Origin: Bog-473 sp963787485
Lineage (GTDB): Bacteria; Actinomycetota; Acidimicrobiia; Acidimicrobiales; RAAP-2
Assembly (NCBI GenBank): GCA_963787485.1
Contig: CAWBDF010000007.1
Coordinates: 620,001 to 684,000 of the forward strand
Direction: 5' to 3'
DNA: 64,000 nucleotides
The first letter of the stretch is position 1. Every line of letters starts with the position of its first letter. Below, one piece after another: positions 28,132-36,451 of the stretch. The position numbers and the translations under genes are program-made. The notes under the pieces were generated by a model. The model was not told where the DNA came from. It made no database searches and worked only from the letters and a program-made list of their open reading frames with translations.

Positions 28132-29511
28132 ATGGACACGAATGTGCAGGACCAGCCTGCTGCTCGTCAAAGCGATCGTCCCGTTGCGACTCATCGTCGT
28201 GGCTCCGACCGACTGAGCAGGCAGGACCTGGCCGAGATCGTCGGCACCTGCCGTAAGTGGTGGAGCGGTATATCGGTTCCATTTTGGATCGGCGCGTCAA
28301 GGGTCGGGTTGGGATTGATCTTCGCCCATCTGGTCGTCGTACTTCTTCCTCAATCACGTCAACACCTCAGTAACGGTTCGCTGAGCAATGGCACGTGGCT
28401 CGGGGCCTTCGACCGTTGGGACAGCGTTTACTACCTGGGAATCGCGCAGCACGGCTACCCGCTCAACAACATCTCCCAGACGGCATTCTTTCCTGGATAC
28501 TCATTTCTCGTGGCGGCAATGCACGCCATCAGCCTTGGCTCGTTGACCTACCTTCAGTCCGCGATCGCCGTGTCCTGGGTGGCCTTCACGGCGGCAGCCA
28601 TCCTGCTGTATCGGCTGACGACGCGCATGTTCGGACCACGGGTGGCATTGATCGCCACGGCCCTCTTCTGTTGGTTTCCCGCCTCGCTCTTCTTCCTCGC
28701 CCCGTACTCCGAAGCACTCTTCGCCTTGGAAATCCTTGTGGTCGTGACGCTCATCGAACGGAATCAATTGCTGGCTGCATCGATCGTTGCGGCGTTCGCG
28801 TCGGCCACCTCCCCGGAGTCGATTGCTCTCACGGCCGCCATCATGGTCGCCGCCGTCGTCGCCCGTAAAGGTGTGCAATGGGTACTTCTCTATGGCGCGG
28901 TGAGCCTCGCGGGAATCGGCGCCTACATGCTGTACCTGTGGTCGCGGTTTTCGGACCCTGTGGAGTTTGCCTCCGTCCAAAAATTTTGGCATCGCTCCGA
29001 GAACCTTCCATTCCTGGGGCTGTACCGAAACGTCATCGCACTGCGACATTTCTTCGTCGGACCCGGGCCCGCCTCCGGTGGACTCCTCCCGACCTACGCA
29101 AACATCAAATGGATGTGGATCCTCGATGACGGGTGTCTCTTCGCGGCCGCCGCACTTACGATTGTCCTCGTGGGAATGTGGCTGGTCCGCTCACGACGGC
29201 ATGGGGTCTCGCTGTTGAGAGTCGGGGTGATGGAAGCTAACGAGGAGAGCCCAATTCCGCTCTCCATGGTGGTCGTCACCTCGATCATCGTCCTCATTGC
29301 TGCGTGCACGACGATCTTTCCTTATGGATTGTCGACGTTTGCTTCGACCGAAGGTGAGGCTCGCTTCGTCAGCATCGCCTTTCCGCTCTATGTAGTCGGT
29401 GCCTTGCTGATTCGACGGTTTGCCTCATTGATCTGCTGGGTGGTCGGCGTAAGCGTCGTGCTCGCACTGCTGTTCCAAGCCCTCTACAACCTGGGCTACT
29501 GGGTGACCTGA
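28132..29511 (+). CDS. PIG-V-like mannosyltransferase, membrane
   Basis: About 459 residues with some ten membrane helices. The first loop reads FDRWDSVYYLGIAQHGYPL, followed by TAFFPGYSFLVA: the W-D-x-x-x-Y-L-x-I-A-x-x-G-Y ... FFP pattern of PIG-V/GT-C mannosyltransferases. These transfer mannose from polyprenyl-phosphate-mannose on the outer face. Unlike most neighbours the gene is only moderately GC-rich and uses more A/T-ending codons, which may hint at transfer. ATG 28132 start. It stands alone between a methyltransferase and the lipid cassette. Confidence 0.78.
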   Translation: MDTNVQDQPAARQSDRPVATHRRGSDRLSRQDLAEIVGTCRKWWSGISVPFWIGASRVGLGLIFAHLVVVLLPQSRQHLSNGSLSNGTWLGAFDRWDSVYYLGIAQHGYPLNNISQTAFFPGYSFLVAAMHAISLGSLTYLQSAIAVSWVAFTAAAILLYRLTTRMFGPRVALIATALFCWFPASLFFLAPYSEALFALEILVVVTLIERNQLLAASIVAAFASATSPESIALTAAIMVAAVVARKGVQWVLLYGAVSLAGIGAYMLYLWSRFSDPVEFASVQKFWHRSENLPFLGLYRNVIALRHFFVGPGPASGGLLPTYANIKWMWILDDGCLFAAAALTIVLVGMWLVRSRRHGVSLLRVGVMEANEESPIPLSMVVVTSIIVLIAACTTIFPYGLSTFASTEGEARFVSIAFPLYVVGALLIRRFASLICWVVGVSVVLALLFQALYNLGYWVT

Positions 29512-29715
29512 TCTCCAAGTTTGCCGACGCTTCGGACCTCAGCGGGGTCTGGTGGTCTGGTCACGTCGGTGCTCCCGACAGGCACCTCGCCCGGAACGGC
29601 ACCCCCTGAACCCCCCGAACCCGCCATCTTGGGGGGCCGCTTCGCGCCGGTACCCCCGGGTCAGGTCAGTGAGGGTACGCTCCCACGCCAAGATCGAGAC
29701 ACGTGGGGGAGCTCC

Positions 29716-30879
29716 ATGCGGGACCGGGTCGCCATCGTCGGCGTCGGATACTCAGCTGTCGGCCGGAACACCGGGCTCAGCTACAAAGAGCTGACACTTC
29801 AATCGGCGCTCGCCGCCATGGACGACGCGGGGATGCGCCCCCAGGACATCGACGGCATCTGCCTGCGAGCCTTCGGCCAACCCGAGCCCTGGGGTGAGCC
29901 GGCCGACTCTGCCATGGGCGAGCGGCAGGCGGCGCACATGCTGGGCATCACGCCCACGCACTGGTTCTCTAACACCCAGTCGACGTTTGCCGATCTCGCC
30001 GCGTCCGCCATGGCGGCCGTGCGGTCGGGCTTCTGCCACACCTGTCTCGTCGTCCACCCGTGCCGCACCCACCAGGCGCGGCCGGCTCCCGGCACCCCCC
30101 GACCCCGGCCCGCCCCGATCCCGGGCGACTTCCAGTTCGCCCTGCCCTTCGGGGTACCCGGCCCGGGCATGGTGGCGGGACTCACCATGCAGCGGCACAT
30201 GGCGCTCTACGGCACGACCGAGGAGCACTTCGCTCTCCAGATGGTGGCCCAGCGGCGACATGCGTCGCTCAACGAGCGCGCCCTGTTCCGCGACCCGCTG
30301 ACCGTCGAGGACTATCTCTCCTCGCGCTGGGTCAGCCGACCGGTCCGCCTGCTCGACTGCGACTACCCCTGCGACACGAGTGGCGCCGTCATCTTCACGA
30401 CTGAGGAGCGGGCCGCCAGCTGGCGCAAGCCGGTGTTCGTCGAGGCGGCCGCCATGGCGTCGATCGACAACCTGGCATGGGAGTACATCGAGAACATCTT
30501 GGAGGGTGCGCTGTTCCCCTGCGCCCGCAAGCTCTGGTCCCAGACCGATCTGCGGCCCACCGACGTCGACTGCGCCGAGCTCTACGACGGGTTCTCCATG
30601 ATCGCCCTGAACTGGATGGAAGCCCTCGGCTTCTGCGCACCGGGCGAGGTCGGGCCGTTCATCGCCGAGGGCCACACGGCGCTCGGGGGGTCATTGCCGG
30701 TCAACACCGACGGCGGCGTCTGCAACGTGGGCCGGCATCACGGGAGCAGCCACTGCATTGAGGCGGTGCGCCAGCTGCGCGGCGAGTGCGGGGAGCGGCA
30801 GGTCGAAGGTGCCGAGGTCGCCGTCTATTCCGTGGCCCACGGCCCCTACGGACACGCCGCCTTGCTCACGGCGTCCTGA
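29716..30879 (+). CDS. SCP2-type thiolase-fold lipid-transfer protein (Ltp-like)
   Basis: About 387 residues with a thiolase fold. The N-terminus RVAIVGVGYSAVGRNTG and segments DCDYPCDTSGAVIFT, AELYDGFS and NTDGGVCNVGR match the SCP-x/Ltp family. The usual N-terminal nucleophilic cysteine position is occupied by TQSTFADLA, with no cysteine. Such Ltp proteins often act as aldolases or carriers with a DUF35 partner rather than as true thiolases. The start is ATG 29716, preceded by GGGGGAG; the upstream frame was rejected. The DUF35 gene follows after 20 bases, consistent with a two-subunit complex in side-chain or acyl-CoA degradation (inference). Confidence 0.85.
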   Translation: MRDRVAIVGVGYSAVGRNTGLSYKELTLQSALAAMDDAGMRPQDIDGICLRAFGQPEPWGEPADSAMGERQAAHMLGITPTHWFSNTQSTFADLAASAMAAVRSGFCHTCLVVHPCRTHQARPAPGTPRPRPAPIPGDFQFALPFGVPGPGMVAGLTMQRHMALYGTTEEHFALQMVAQRRHASLNERALFRDPLTVEDYLSSRWVSRPVRLLDCDYPCDTSGAVIFTTEERAASWRKPVFVEAAAMASIDNLAWEYIENILEGALFPCARKLWSQTDLRPTDVDCAELYDGFSMIALNWMEALGFCAPGEVGPFIAEGHTALGGSLPVNTDGGVCNVGRHHGSSHCIEAVRQLRGECGERQVEGAEVAVYSVAHGPYGHAALLTAS

Positions 30880-30899
30880 GTCGCCCGAAACGGAGGAGC

Positions 30900-31391
30900 A
30901 TGTCCGAGGAACCATCGACACCCGCCCCATCCGCGTCGTCTTCCGCGTCGTCTTCCGCGTCGTCTTCCGCGTCGGCACCGCCTCCCGAGCCGCCTCGTCC
31001 CGGTGTCGACCCCCTGACCGAGCCCTTCTGGACGGGCGCCGCCGAGGGGCGGCTGGTGATCCAACGGTGTTGCGTGTGCCACAAGTACATCCACCCACCG
31101 CGGCCGATCTGTCGGTTCTGTCTCTCCACCACCCTCGAGCCGACCGAGGTCTCCGGGCGGGCGACGCTCTACTCGTGGACGGTGGCCGAGCAGCCCTTCC
31201 ACCCGTTCTTCGCCGACAAGGTGCCCTACGTGTACGCCACCGTCGACCTGGTCGAACAGGCCGGCTTGCGCGTGATCACCAACATCGTCGACTGCCCGCA
31301 CGAGGACCTCCGCGCTGACATGCCGGTCGAGGTCACCTTCCGCCGGGTGGCCGAGGGCCTCACGCTGCCGCTGTTCCGCCCGGTGCCGTAA
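30900..31391 (+). CDS. DUF35 OB-fold zinc-ribbon acyl-CoA-binding protein
   Basis: About 163 residues. After a low-complexity Ser/Ala/Pro lead (~35 residues), FWTGAAEGRLVIQRCCVCHK and PICRFC form the rubredoxin-like zinc ribbon. An OB-fold follows with GRATLYSWTVAEQPFHPFF. DUF35 proteins bind acyl-CoA and pair with Ltp/thiolase enzymes. It lies just downstream of the thiolase-like gene, and GGAGGA sits next to the ATG. The N-terminal serine run is encoded by a 12-base repeat. Confidence 0.87.
   Translation: MSEEPSTPAPSASSSASSSASSSASAPPPEPPRPGVDPLTEPFWTGAAEGRLVIQRCCVCHKYIHPPRPICRFCLSTTLEPTEVSGRATLYSWTVAEQPFHPFFADKVPYVYATVDLVEQAGLRVITNIVDCPHEDLRADMPVEVTFRRVAEGLTLPLFRPVP
30933..30968. repeat. 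12-base tandem repeat inside the DUF35 gene
   Basis: Three perfect copies of GCGTCGTCTTCC encode the Ser-Ala run at the protein's N-terminus. Copy number may vary without breaking the frame. Confidence 0.8.
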
Positions 31392-31447
31392 CCAGAAGGC
31401 CCGGTCGCGGGGCGGCCATTCGCGGCTGGTGACCCCCGACCTCTCAA

Positions 31448-32755
31448 GTGGAGCCTCCTCGGGGTCGACATTCCGTGAGAACGCTCGACTCGGGGGGCGA
31501 AGACGTGCAATTGGACATCACAGAGTCTTTGGAGACTTCACGCCTCAGGGCCGGGGTAGAAGGATTGTCCTTGACGCCGTTCCTCGGCGACCTCTTGGCG
31601 CCATCCGCGGTACGTGGTGTGGTCGAACATGAGGCGTGGTGTGTCGGGGTCGAGGTCGCCGGGCCCCTCGCCGACGACGTTGATCGTCACGCCCGCTTTC
31701 CGCACGAGTCGCTGGCCGCCATGCGTGAGGCCGGGCTCCTCGCCGCCATGGTGCCGGTGGAATTCGGAGGCCAAGGCGCCACTCTGGCCACGATGGCGGG
31801 TGCCGTCCGCGCGCTGGCCTTTCACTGCGCGTCGAGCGCCTTGGTGCTCGCCATGCACTCGCTCGAGATCGGCGATCTCACGCGCCACGGCACGACACCC
31901 CAGCTGCGCGACTTCCTCGTCGAGGTGGCCGAGCACCAGCTGCTCCTGGCCAACGCCGGCAGCGAGGTCGGCATCGGTGGCGATGCCAGCCGGAGCAGGT
32001 GTGCCCTCGAGCACTTCGTCGACGGCACATGGCGACTCGAGAAGCAGGCACTGGCCGTGTCCTACGGGGAGCACGCGGACGCCGTCATCGCCACCGCTCG
32101 CCGGAACCCCGACACCTCCGAGATCGACGTCGTCCAGGTGGTGTGCCGCCGGCCGGGGCTGAAGCTCGAAGAGACCTCAGCCTGGGACACCATCGGCTTG
32201 CGCGGCACCTGCTCTTCGAGCTTCCGACTCCAGGCGGAGGGCGACGAGGGTCTGGTCTTCCCTGTCCCGTGGGCCGTGAGCAGCGCTCGCGGGTACGTCC
32301 AGATGGCGCAGATCCTCCAGAGCTGCGTCTGGGTCGGCATTGCGGAAGCAGCTGCCTCCAAGGCTCATCGCTACGTCCGTGAGCAGGCCCGACGGAGCAT
32401 CGGGACGGCACCGCGAGGAGCACTCCGTCTGGCCGAGCTCGCGACCAAGATCCACCAGGCTCGGAGCCTGGTCGCGGCGACTGCGCTGCGCTACGAAGCG
32501 GTCAAGGACACCGACGACGTCGAGGACGTGCACTTCATCATCGCCCTCCGCTCGCTCAAGGTCTCCACGTCCCAACTGGCGGTGGAGGTGGCCACGACGG
32601 CGCTCGCCATCTGCGGCATCGCCGGGTACCAGAGGCAAGGGCCCCACGCGCTGGACCGACTCGTGCGCGATGCCCTGGGCAGCCTGGTCATGGTCGGCAA
32701 CGACCGCTACCTGCACGACAACGCCCAGCTGCTCCTGGCCTTGACGACAATCTGA
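31448..32755 (+). CDS. acyl-CoA dehydrogenase family flavoprotein
   Basis: About 435 residues in the acyl-CoA dehydrogenase fold. Helical N-terminal domain with FPHESLAAMREAGLLAAMVP and EFGGQGATLATMAG. A beta domain follows (LLANAGSEVGIGGDA, WDTIGLRGTCSSS), then the C-terminal helical bundle (YVQMAQILQSCVWVGIAEAA, CGIAGYQRQGPHALDRLVRD). It oxidises an acyl-CoA or acts as an FAD monooxygenase-like relative; the catalytic base is not obvious. It follows the thiolase/DUF35 pair on the same strand, supporting a lipid or steroid catabolic role. The start is uncertain: GTG 31448, or GTG 31505 preceded by GGGGGGCGAAGA. It converges on rimI. Confidence 0.85.
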   Translation: MEPPRGRHSVRTLDSGGEDVQLDITESLETSRLRAGVEGLSLTPFLGDLLAPSAVRGVVEHEAWCVGVEVAGPLADDVDRHARFPHESLAAMREAGLLAAMVPVEFGGQGATLATMAGAVRALAFHCASSALVLAMHSLEIGDLTRHGTTPQLRDFLVEVAEHQLLLANAGSEVGIGGDASRSRCALEHFVDGTWRLEKQALAVSYGEHADAVIATARRNPDTSEIDVVQVVCRRPGLKLEETSAWDTIGLRGTCSSSFRLQAEGDEGLVFPVPWAVSSARGYVQMAQILQSCVWVGIAEAAASKAHRYVREQARRSIGTAPRGALRLAELATKIHQARSLVAATALRYEAVKDTDDVEDVHFIIALRSLKVSTSQLAVEVATTALAICGIAGYQRQGPHALDRLVRDALGSLVMVGNDRYLHDNAQLLLALTTI

Positions 32756-32766
32756 CCCCGCCCAGG

Positions 32767-33318
32767 TCATCCGTCGAGGCCACCACCGCGGCCCTCGACT
32801 CGGTGGCTGCGGCCTTCGACGCCGGAGCCGGTCGCCGCCAGCCGCTCGAGCCGCCGGGCGTACGCCTCGGTGTCGATGTCGTGCACCCACATGACAAACG
32901 CGTCCTGACCGGTCACCGGGTAGTAGTTCTTGCGCACGCCCACCGGGACGAAGCCGAAGCGCCGGTACAACGCCTGCGCCGGCTCGTTGTTGGCCGCCAC
33001 TTCGAGCGAGACCCGGGTGACGCCGTCCGCCCGCAGCGCACGGACCGTCTCGACGATCATGGTGGTGGCTACCCCGGAACGCTGGAAGCGCGGGTCGGTG
33101 GCGATGGTGGTCATGTGCGCCTCGTCGTCGACGATCATGAACCCGATGTATCCCGCCATCTCCGCCCCGACCCAGGCGCCGCGGTAGAGGCGGCCCTTGC
33201 GCAAGGCCAGCTCGGAGCTGAACACCGCGGGCGACCACGGTTCGGGGAACACGAGGTTCTCGATGCTCATGATGGAATGCAGATCGCGTCGGCGCAGCTT
33301 CTCGAGCCGGACGCTCAT
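32767..33318 (-). CDS. rimI: ribosomal protein S18-alanine N-acetyltransferase RimI-like (GNAT)
   Basis: About 183 residues, GNAT fold. The acetyl-CoA loop is RFQRSGVATTMI (Q/RxxGxG/A type), with later LEVAANNEPAQALYRRFGF and the catalytic-region KNYYPVTGQDAFVMW, both diagnostic of RimI. It acetylates the N-terminus of S18. The ATG at 33318 overlaps the tsaB stop by four bases (ATGA). About 30 extra C-terminal residues are basic and Gly-rich. It is the last gene of the long minus-strand run; tsaD, often next, is absent here. Confidence 0.92.
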   Translation of the reverse strand: MSVRLEKLRRRDLHSIMSIENLVFPEPWSPAVFSSELALRKGRLYRGAWVGAEMAGYIGFMIVDDEAHMTTIATDPRFQRSGVATTMIVETVRALRADGVTRVSLEVAANNEPAQALYRRFGFVPVGVRKNYYPVTGQDAFVMWVHDIDTEAYARRLERLAATGSGVEGRSHRVEGRGGGLDG

Positions 33319-34043
33319 CGGGCTCGCTCGAAGTTGACTCTGGCGTCCGCTTCGCGCATGTAGAGCGGGACCACGGCGGCCGGATCCTGCGCAGCCTGCC
33401 CGCCGCCCAGGCGGGCCGTCGCCAAGTCGAGCAGTGCGGTGACCGGCGGGAACGACAGGCCGGGGGCAACCACGCTGAGTCCGTCCACCGCGGTGAGTTC
33501 GTCCCCATAGCGCTGCGCCGCGTCGCCCACGGCCCAGATCGGGCCTCCTCCGACACCACCTGCTCGGAGGTGACGCAGCGCGTCGAGCAGTGCCGCCGGA
33601 GAGAAGAGTCCCGGTCCGAGGCGGCAGGTCCCCGGAGCCGGCGATCCCGCCTCCACGTCGGTGACCGCGGCGAAGACCTCGCCGCGACGGGCGTCGACGC
33701 ACGCCAGCACCGGCCCGCTGTGCCCGACGGAGGCCGCCCCGACGGCGAGGATCTCGAGGCTGGTGGCGCCCACCACCCCTATCCCCCTCGACTGGGCCAG
33801 CCCCTTGGCCGCGGCCACGCCGACGCGCAGACCGGTGAAGAGACCCGGCCCGACGTCGACGGCCACGACGCCGAGAGCGACCGGCGCCAGGCCCAGCTGG
33901 CCGAGGAGATGCTCGAGCGCCGGGGTGAGGGTCTCGACGTGGCGTCGCCGACCGCCCACGACGAGCTCGGCCTGCACGCCCTCGGGCGTGCGCAGCGCGA
34001 CAGCCACCGTCTCGGTCGCCGTCTCAATGGCCACCATGGTCAT
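33315..34043 (-). CDS. tsaB: tRNA t6A biosynthesis protein TsaB
   Basis: 242 residues. ASKHA-like fold that supports TsaD in making N6-threonylcarbamoyladenosine at tRNA position 37. It begins MVAIETATETVAVAL and has GVVAVDVGPGLFTGLRVGV, the family signature, then LACVDARRGEVFA. The start region overlaps an array of 17-base repeats. Partner tsaE is directly upstream and rimI overlaps downstream. TsaD and TsaC must be elsewhere. Confidence 0.93.
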   Translation of the reverse strand: MTMVAIETATETVAVALRTPEGVQAELVVGGRRRHVETLTPALEHLLGQLGLAPVALGVVAVDVGPGLFTGLRVGVAAAKGLAQSRGIGVVGATSLEILAVGAASVGHSGPVLACVDARRGEVFAAVTDVEAGSPAPGTCRLGPGLFSPAALLDALRHLRAGGVGGGPIWAVGDAAQRYGDELTAVDGLSVVAPGLSFPPVTALLDLATARLGGGQAAQDPAAVVPLYMREADARVNFERAR

Positions 34044-34121
34044 GGGGCGGCCCTGGTCATGGGGCGACCATGGTCATGGGGCGACCCTGGTCATGGGGCG
34101 GCCCTGGTCATGCGGCGACCC
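34037..34121. repeat. five tandem 17-base units across tsaE end, spacer and tsaB start
   Basis: Units of TGGTCATGGGGCGRCCM start at 34037, 34054, 34071, 34088 and 34105. They cover the tsaB start codon, the 64-base spacer and the last codons of tsaE. Seventeen is not a multiple of three, so each copy's CAT (ATG on the minus strand) is in a new frame. Confidence 0.85.
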
Positions 34122-34620
34122 TGACCAGCTCGGCCACCGCGCCGACGCGACCGGTCCACGACCCCCGGCCCACCATCGTCACTGCGCGCCCGGTGGGCCG
34201 GCCGACGGGGTCGGGAACGGCCAAGGTGACCTCGAGCGCACTCTCTCCGAGGGCCGGCGCAGCGAGATCACCCCATTCGACCAACGCCACCGCGTCCTCC
34301 TCGACCAGCTCGGCCAGCGCCAGGTCGACCACCTCGTCGAGCGATGCGGTGCGGTAGACGTCGGCGTGGATCAGCTGGCGCACGGCGCTGGCGCGGCCGC
34401 ACCGGTACTGGCGCACCAGCGCGAACGTGGGGCTGGTGACCGGTCCGGGCACGCCGAGGGCGGCCGCGAACCCCTGGGCGAACACCGTCTTGCCGGCGGC
34501 GAGGTCGCCCACGAGCAACACCACGTCGCCGGGACGGCACACCCGGGCCAGGCGACCGGCCAGGGCACGCGTCTCCTCGGGTGACCGCGTCTCGGTGACC
34601 ACCGGCCAGCTCGAGGTCAC
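34108..34620 (-). CDS. tsaE: tRNA t6A biosynthesis ATPase TsaE
   Basis: About 170 residues. P-loop ATPase of the TsaB-TsaD-TsaE complex. Walker A is GDLAAGKTVFAQGFA, then PVTSPTFALVRQY and LIHADVYR, and VALVEWGDL near the end of the core, all diagnostic. GTG start at 34618-34620, overlapping the stop of the uracil-DNA glycosylase gene (GTGA). The 3' end lies in the 17-base repeat array, so the last residues (VRVAA) are encoded by repeat DNA. Confidence 0.93.
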   Translation of the reverse strand: MTSSWPVVTETRSPEETRALAGRLARVCRPGDVVLLVGDLAAGKTVFAQGFAAALGVPGPVTSPTFALVRQYRCGRASAVRQLIHADVYRTASLDEVVDLALAELVEEDAVALVEWGDLAAPALGESALEVTLAVPDPVGRPTGRAVTMVGRGSWTGRVGAVAELVRVAA

Positions 34621-35189
34621 GGCCGGCCAGCTCCGACCAGTCGCTTGGCCCGCACGAAGTCGGACCGCATTTCGGCCACCGCCTCGCCGCCGGCCCGCAG
34701 TACGTAGGCCGGGTGGTACGTCGGGACCACGCTGGCCCGCTCGCGCTCGAAGACGGTGCCGCGCAGCTCGCGGATGCCGCGGGTGCTCTCGAGCAAGAGC
34801 TTGGTGGCGAAGTTGCCCAGCGTGATGACGACGACCGGGTCGATCAGGCGGATCTGCTCCTCCAGATACGGCCGGCACGCCTCGATCTCCTTGGGTGCCG
34901 GGTCGCGGTTCTGCGGTGGCCGGCACTTCACGACGTTGGCGATGTAGCACTGCGCACGGGTGAGGCCGAGCTCCTGGCCCATGAGCCGATCGAGCAGCTT
35001 GCCCGACCTTCCGACGAAGGGCTCTCCGGCCAGGTCCTCTTCGCGGCCGGGACCCTCGCCGACGAAGAGCAGGTCGGCATGGGGATCCCCCACACCGAAG
35101 ACGACCTGCGTCCGTCCCTTGGACAGCGCGCACCTGGTGCAGCCCGACGCCTCGACGCGGAGCGTCTCCAGGGCGTCGGGCGCCGGCAT
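34617..35189 (-). CDS. uracil-DNA glycosylase, family 4 (iron-sulfur)
   Basis: About 190 residues. It removes uracil from DNA. Motif A is LFVEGPGREEDLAGEPF-like (VGEGPGREEDLAGEPFVG) and motif B is PTYHPAYVLR. The four [4Fe-4S] cysteines are in SGCTRCALSK, KCRPPQNRD and EACRPYL. The start is ATG 35187-35189, sharing bases with the alr stop (TGATG). It is embedded in the alr-tsaE stretch with overlaps on both sides. Confidence 0.93.
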   Translation of the reverse strand: MPAPDALETLRVEASGCTRCALSKGRTQVVFGVGDPHADLLFVGEGPGREEDLAGEPFVGRSGKLLDRLMGQELGLTRAQCYIANVVKCRPPQNRDPAPKEIEACRPYLEEQIRLIDPVVVITLGNFATKLLLESTRGIRELRGTVFERERASVVPTYHPAYVLRAGGEAVAEMRSDFVRAKRLVGAGRP

Positions 35190-36451
35190 CACGCCCCGGC
35201 CGGAGCGGCGCGACCGGGCCGGCCCACCAGGACCCGGGGCATGCGCGGGCCCACGCCACAGACCACTTCGTAGGAGATCGTCCCCAGGAGAGCTGCCCAG
35301 TCGTCGGCCGTGACGACCTCGTCGCCCTGCCGTCCGAGCAGCACCACCTCGTCCCCCGGGCGCACCGACTCGTCCTCGCCGCAGTCGACGACGATCTGGT
35401 CCATGGTCACCATGCCCGCCAGCGGCCGGCGCGCCCCGCCGATGAGGACCTCGTAGCCGGCTCCGAAGAGCGCGCGCGGCACCCCGTCGGCGTAACCGAT
35501 GGGCACGGTGGCCACCACCGATCGCGCGCCCAGCGGTCGGAGCCTCCCGTAGGAGGGGCGCTCGCCGGCCTCGAGGACGCGCACGGCGACCACCCGTGCC
35601 TTGAGCGCCATGGCGGGGACGAGGTGCTCCCCCGCCACCTGGGCCTCGAAAGCAAGGCGCAGCGCGCGGCCACCCGGGAGGTACCCGTAGAGGCCGAGGC
35701 CGCAGCGCACCATGTCGTATCGAGACCGCGGGAAGGCCACGGCGCCTGCGGTGTTGGCGGCGTGCCGCATGGGTGGCGCCGTCCCCCGGGGGACCAGATC
35801 TCCCACCACCTGCCCGAAGAGGTAGTCGAGGAGGTCGAGCTGGGCCTCGGTGTAGGCGCGGTCCTCGGCCCCCTCGCCGTCCGCCACCGGCAGGTGGGTC
35901 CAGAGGCCCTCGAGCCGCAGCGCTGGCTGGCCCGCCACGGCGGCGGCCACGTCGCGCAGGTCCACGGGCGCGGCGCCGACGCGGTGCATCCCGGTGTCGA
36001 CCTTGAGGTGCACCGGGACAGGGACCGCCCGGCCGGCGCCGGCGCCGGCGAACGCGTCGATCCCTTCCCCCGAGTAGACCGTCGGCGTCAGCCCGAAGTC
36101 GAGCGCGGTGGCCGCGGCGTCGCGGCCACACTCGCTCAACAGGAGGACCGGAGCGGTGATCCCGTGCTCGCGGAGCTCCACCCCCTCGTCGACCAGAGCC
36201 ACGGCGAGCCGGCTGGCGCCGCCTTCCAGCGCGGCCCGGGCCACTGCGGGCCCGCCGTGGCCGTAGCCATGGGCCTTGACGACCGCGCACAGCTCGGCCG
36301 GCGCGACCAGTCGGGCCAGCACGGCGGCGTTGTGCGCCACCGCAGCGAGGTCGATCTCCGCCCAGGCCGGGCGGGAGCGCCCCTGGGCCATCGTCACCGC
36401 GTGACCGTCGGGACCGTCGGGGACCAGCTGCACCTGCACCGGATCGGTCAC
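35189..36451 (-). CDS. alr: alanine racemase
   Basis: About 420 residues. PLP enzyme converting L- to D-alanine for peptidoglycan. The PLP lysine is K59 in CAVVKAHGYGHG; the aspartate usually following Ala in this motif is His here. The catalytic tyrosine lies in VPIGYADGVPR, and HLKVDTGMHR and MVTMDQIVVD are typical. GTG start at 36449-36451, overlapping nnrD by four bases. ATG 36391 (MAQGRSRPAWAEIDL) is an alternative nearer to the usual start. Confidence 0.96.
   Translation of the reverse strand: MTDPVQVQLVPDGPDGHAVTMAQGRSRPAWAEIDLAAVAHNAAVLARLVAPAELCAVVKAHGYGHGGPAVARAALEGGASRLAVALVDEGVELREHGITAPVLLLSECGRDAAATALDFGLTPTVYSGEGIDAFAGAGAGRAVPVPVHLKVDTGMHRVGAAPVDLRDVAAAVAGQPALRLEGLWTHLPVADGEGAEDRAYTEAQLDLLDYLFGQVVGDLVPRGTAPPMRHAANTAGAVAFPRSRYDMVRCGLGLYGYLPGGRALRLAFEAQVAGEHLVPAMALKARVVAVRVLEAGERPSYGRLRPLGARSVVATVPIGYADGVPRALFGAGYEVLIGGARRPLAGMVTMDQIVVDCGEDESVRPGDEVVLLGRQGDEVVTADDWAALLGTISYEVVCGVGPRMPRVLVGRPGRAAPAGA

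Noticed and set aside
29600..29640. CCCCCC...GGGGGG pairing before the thiolase gene
   Set aside because: Simple GC-run complementarity with a 14-base loop, no T-run; likely chance.
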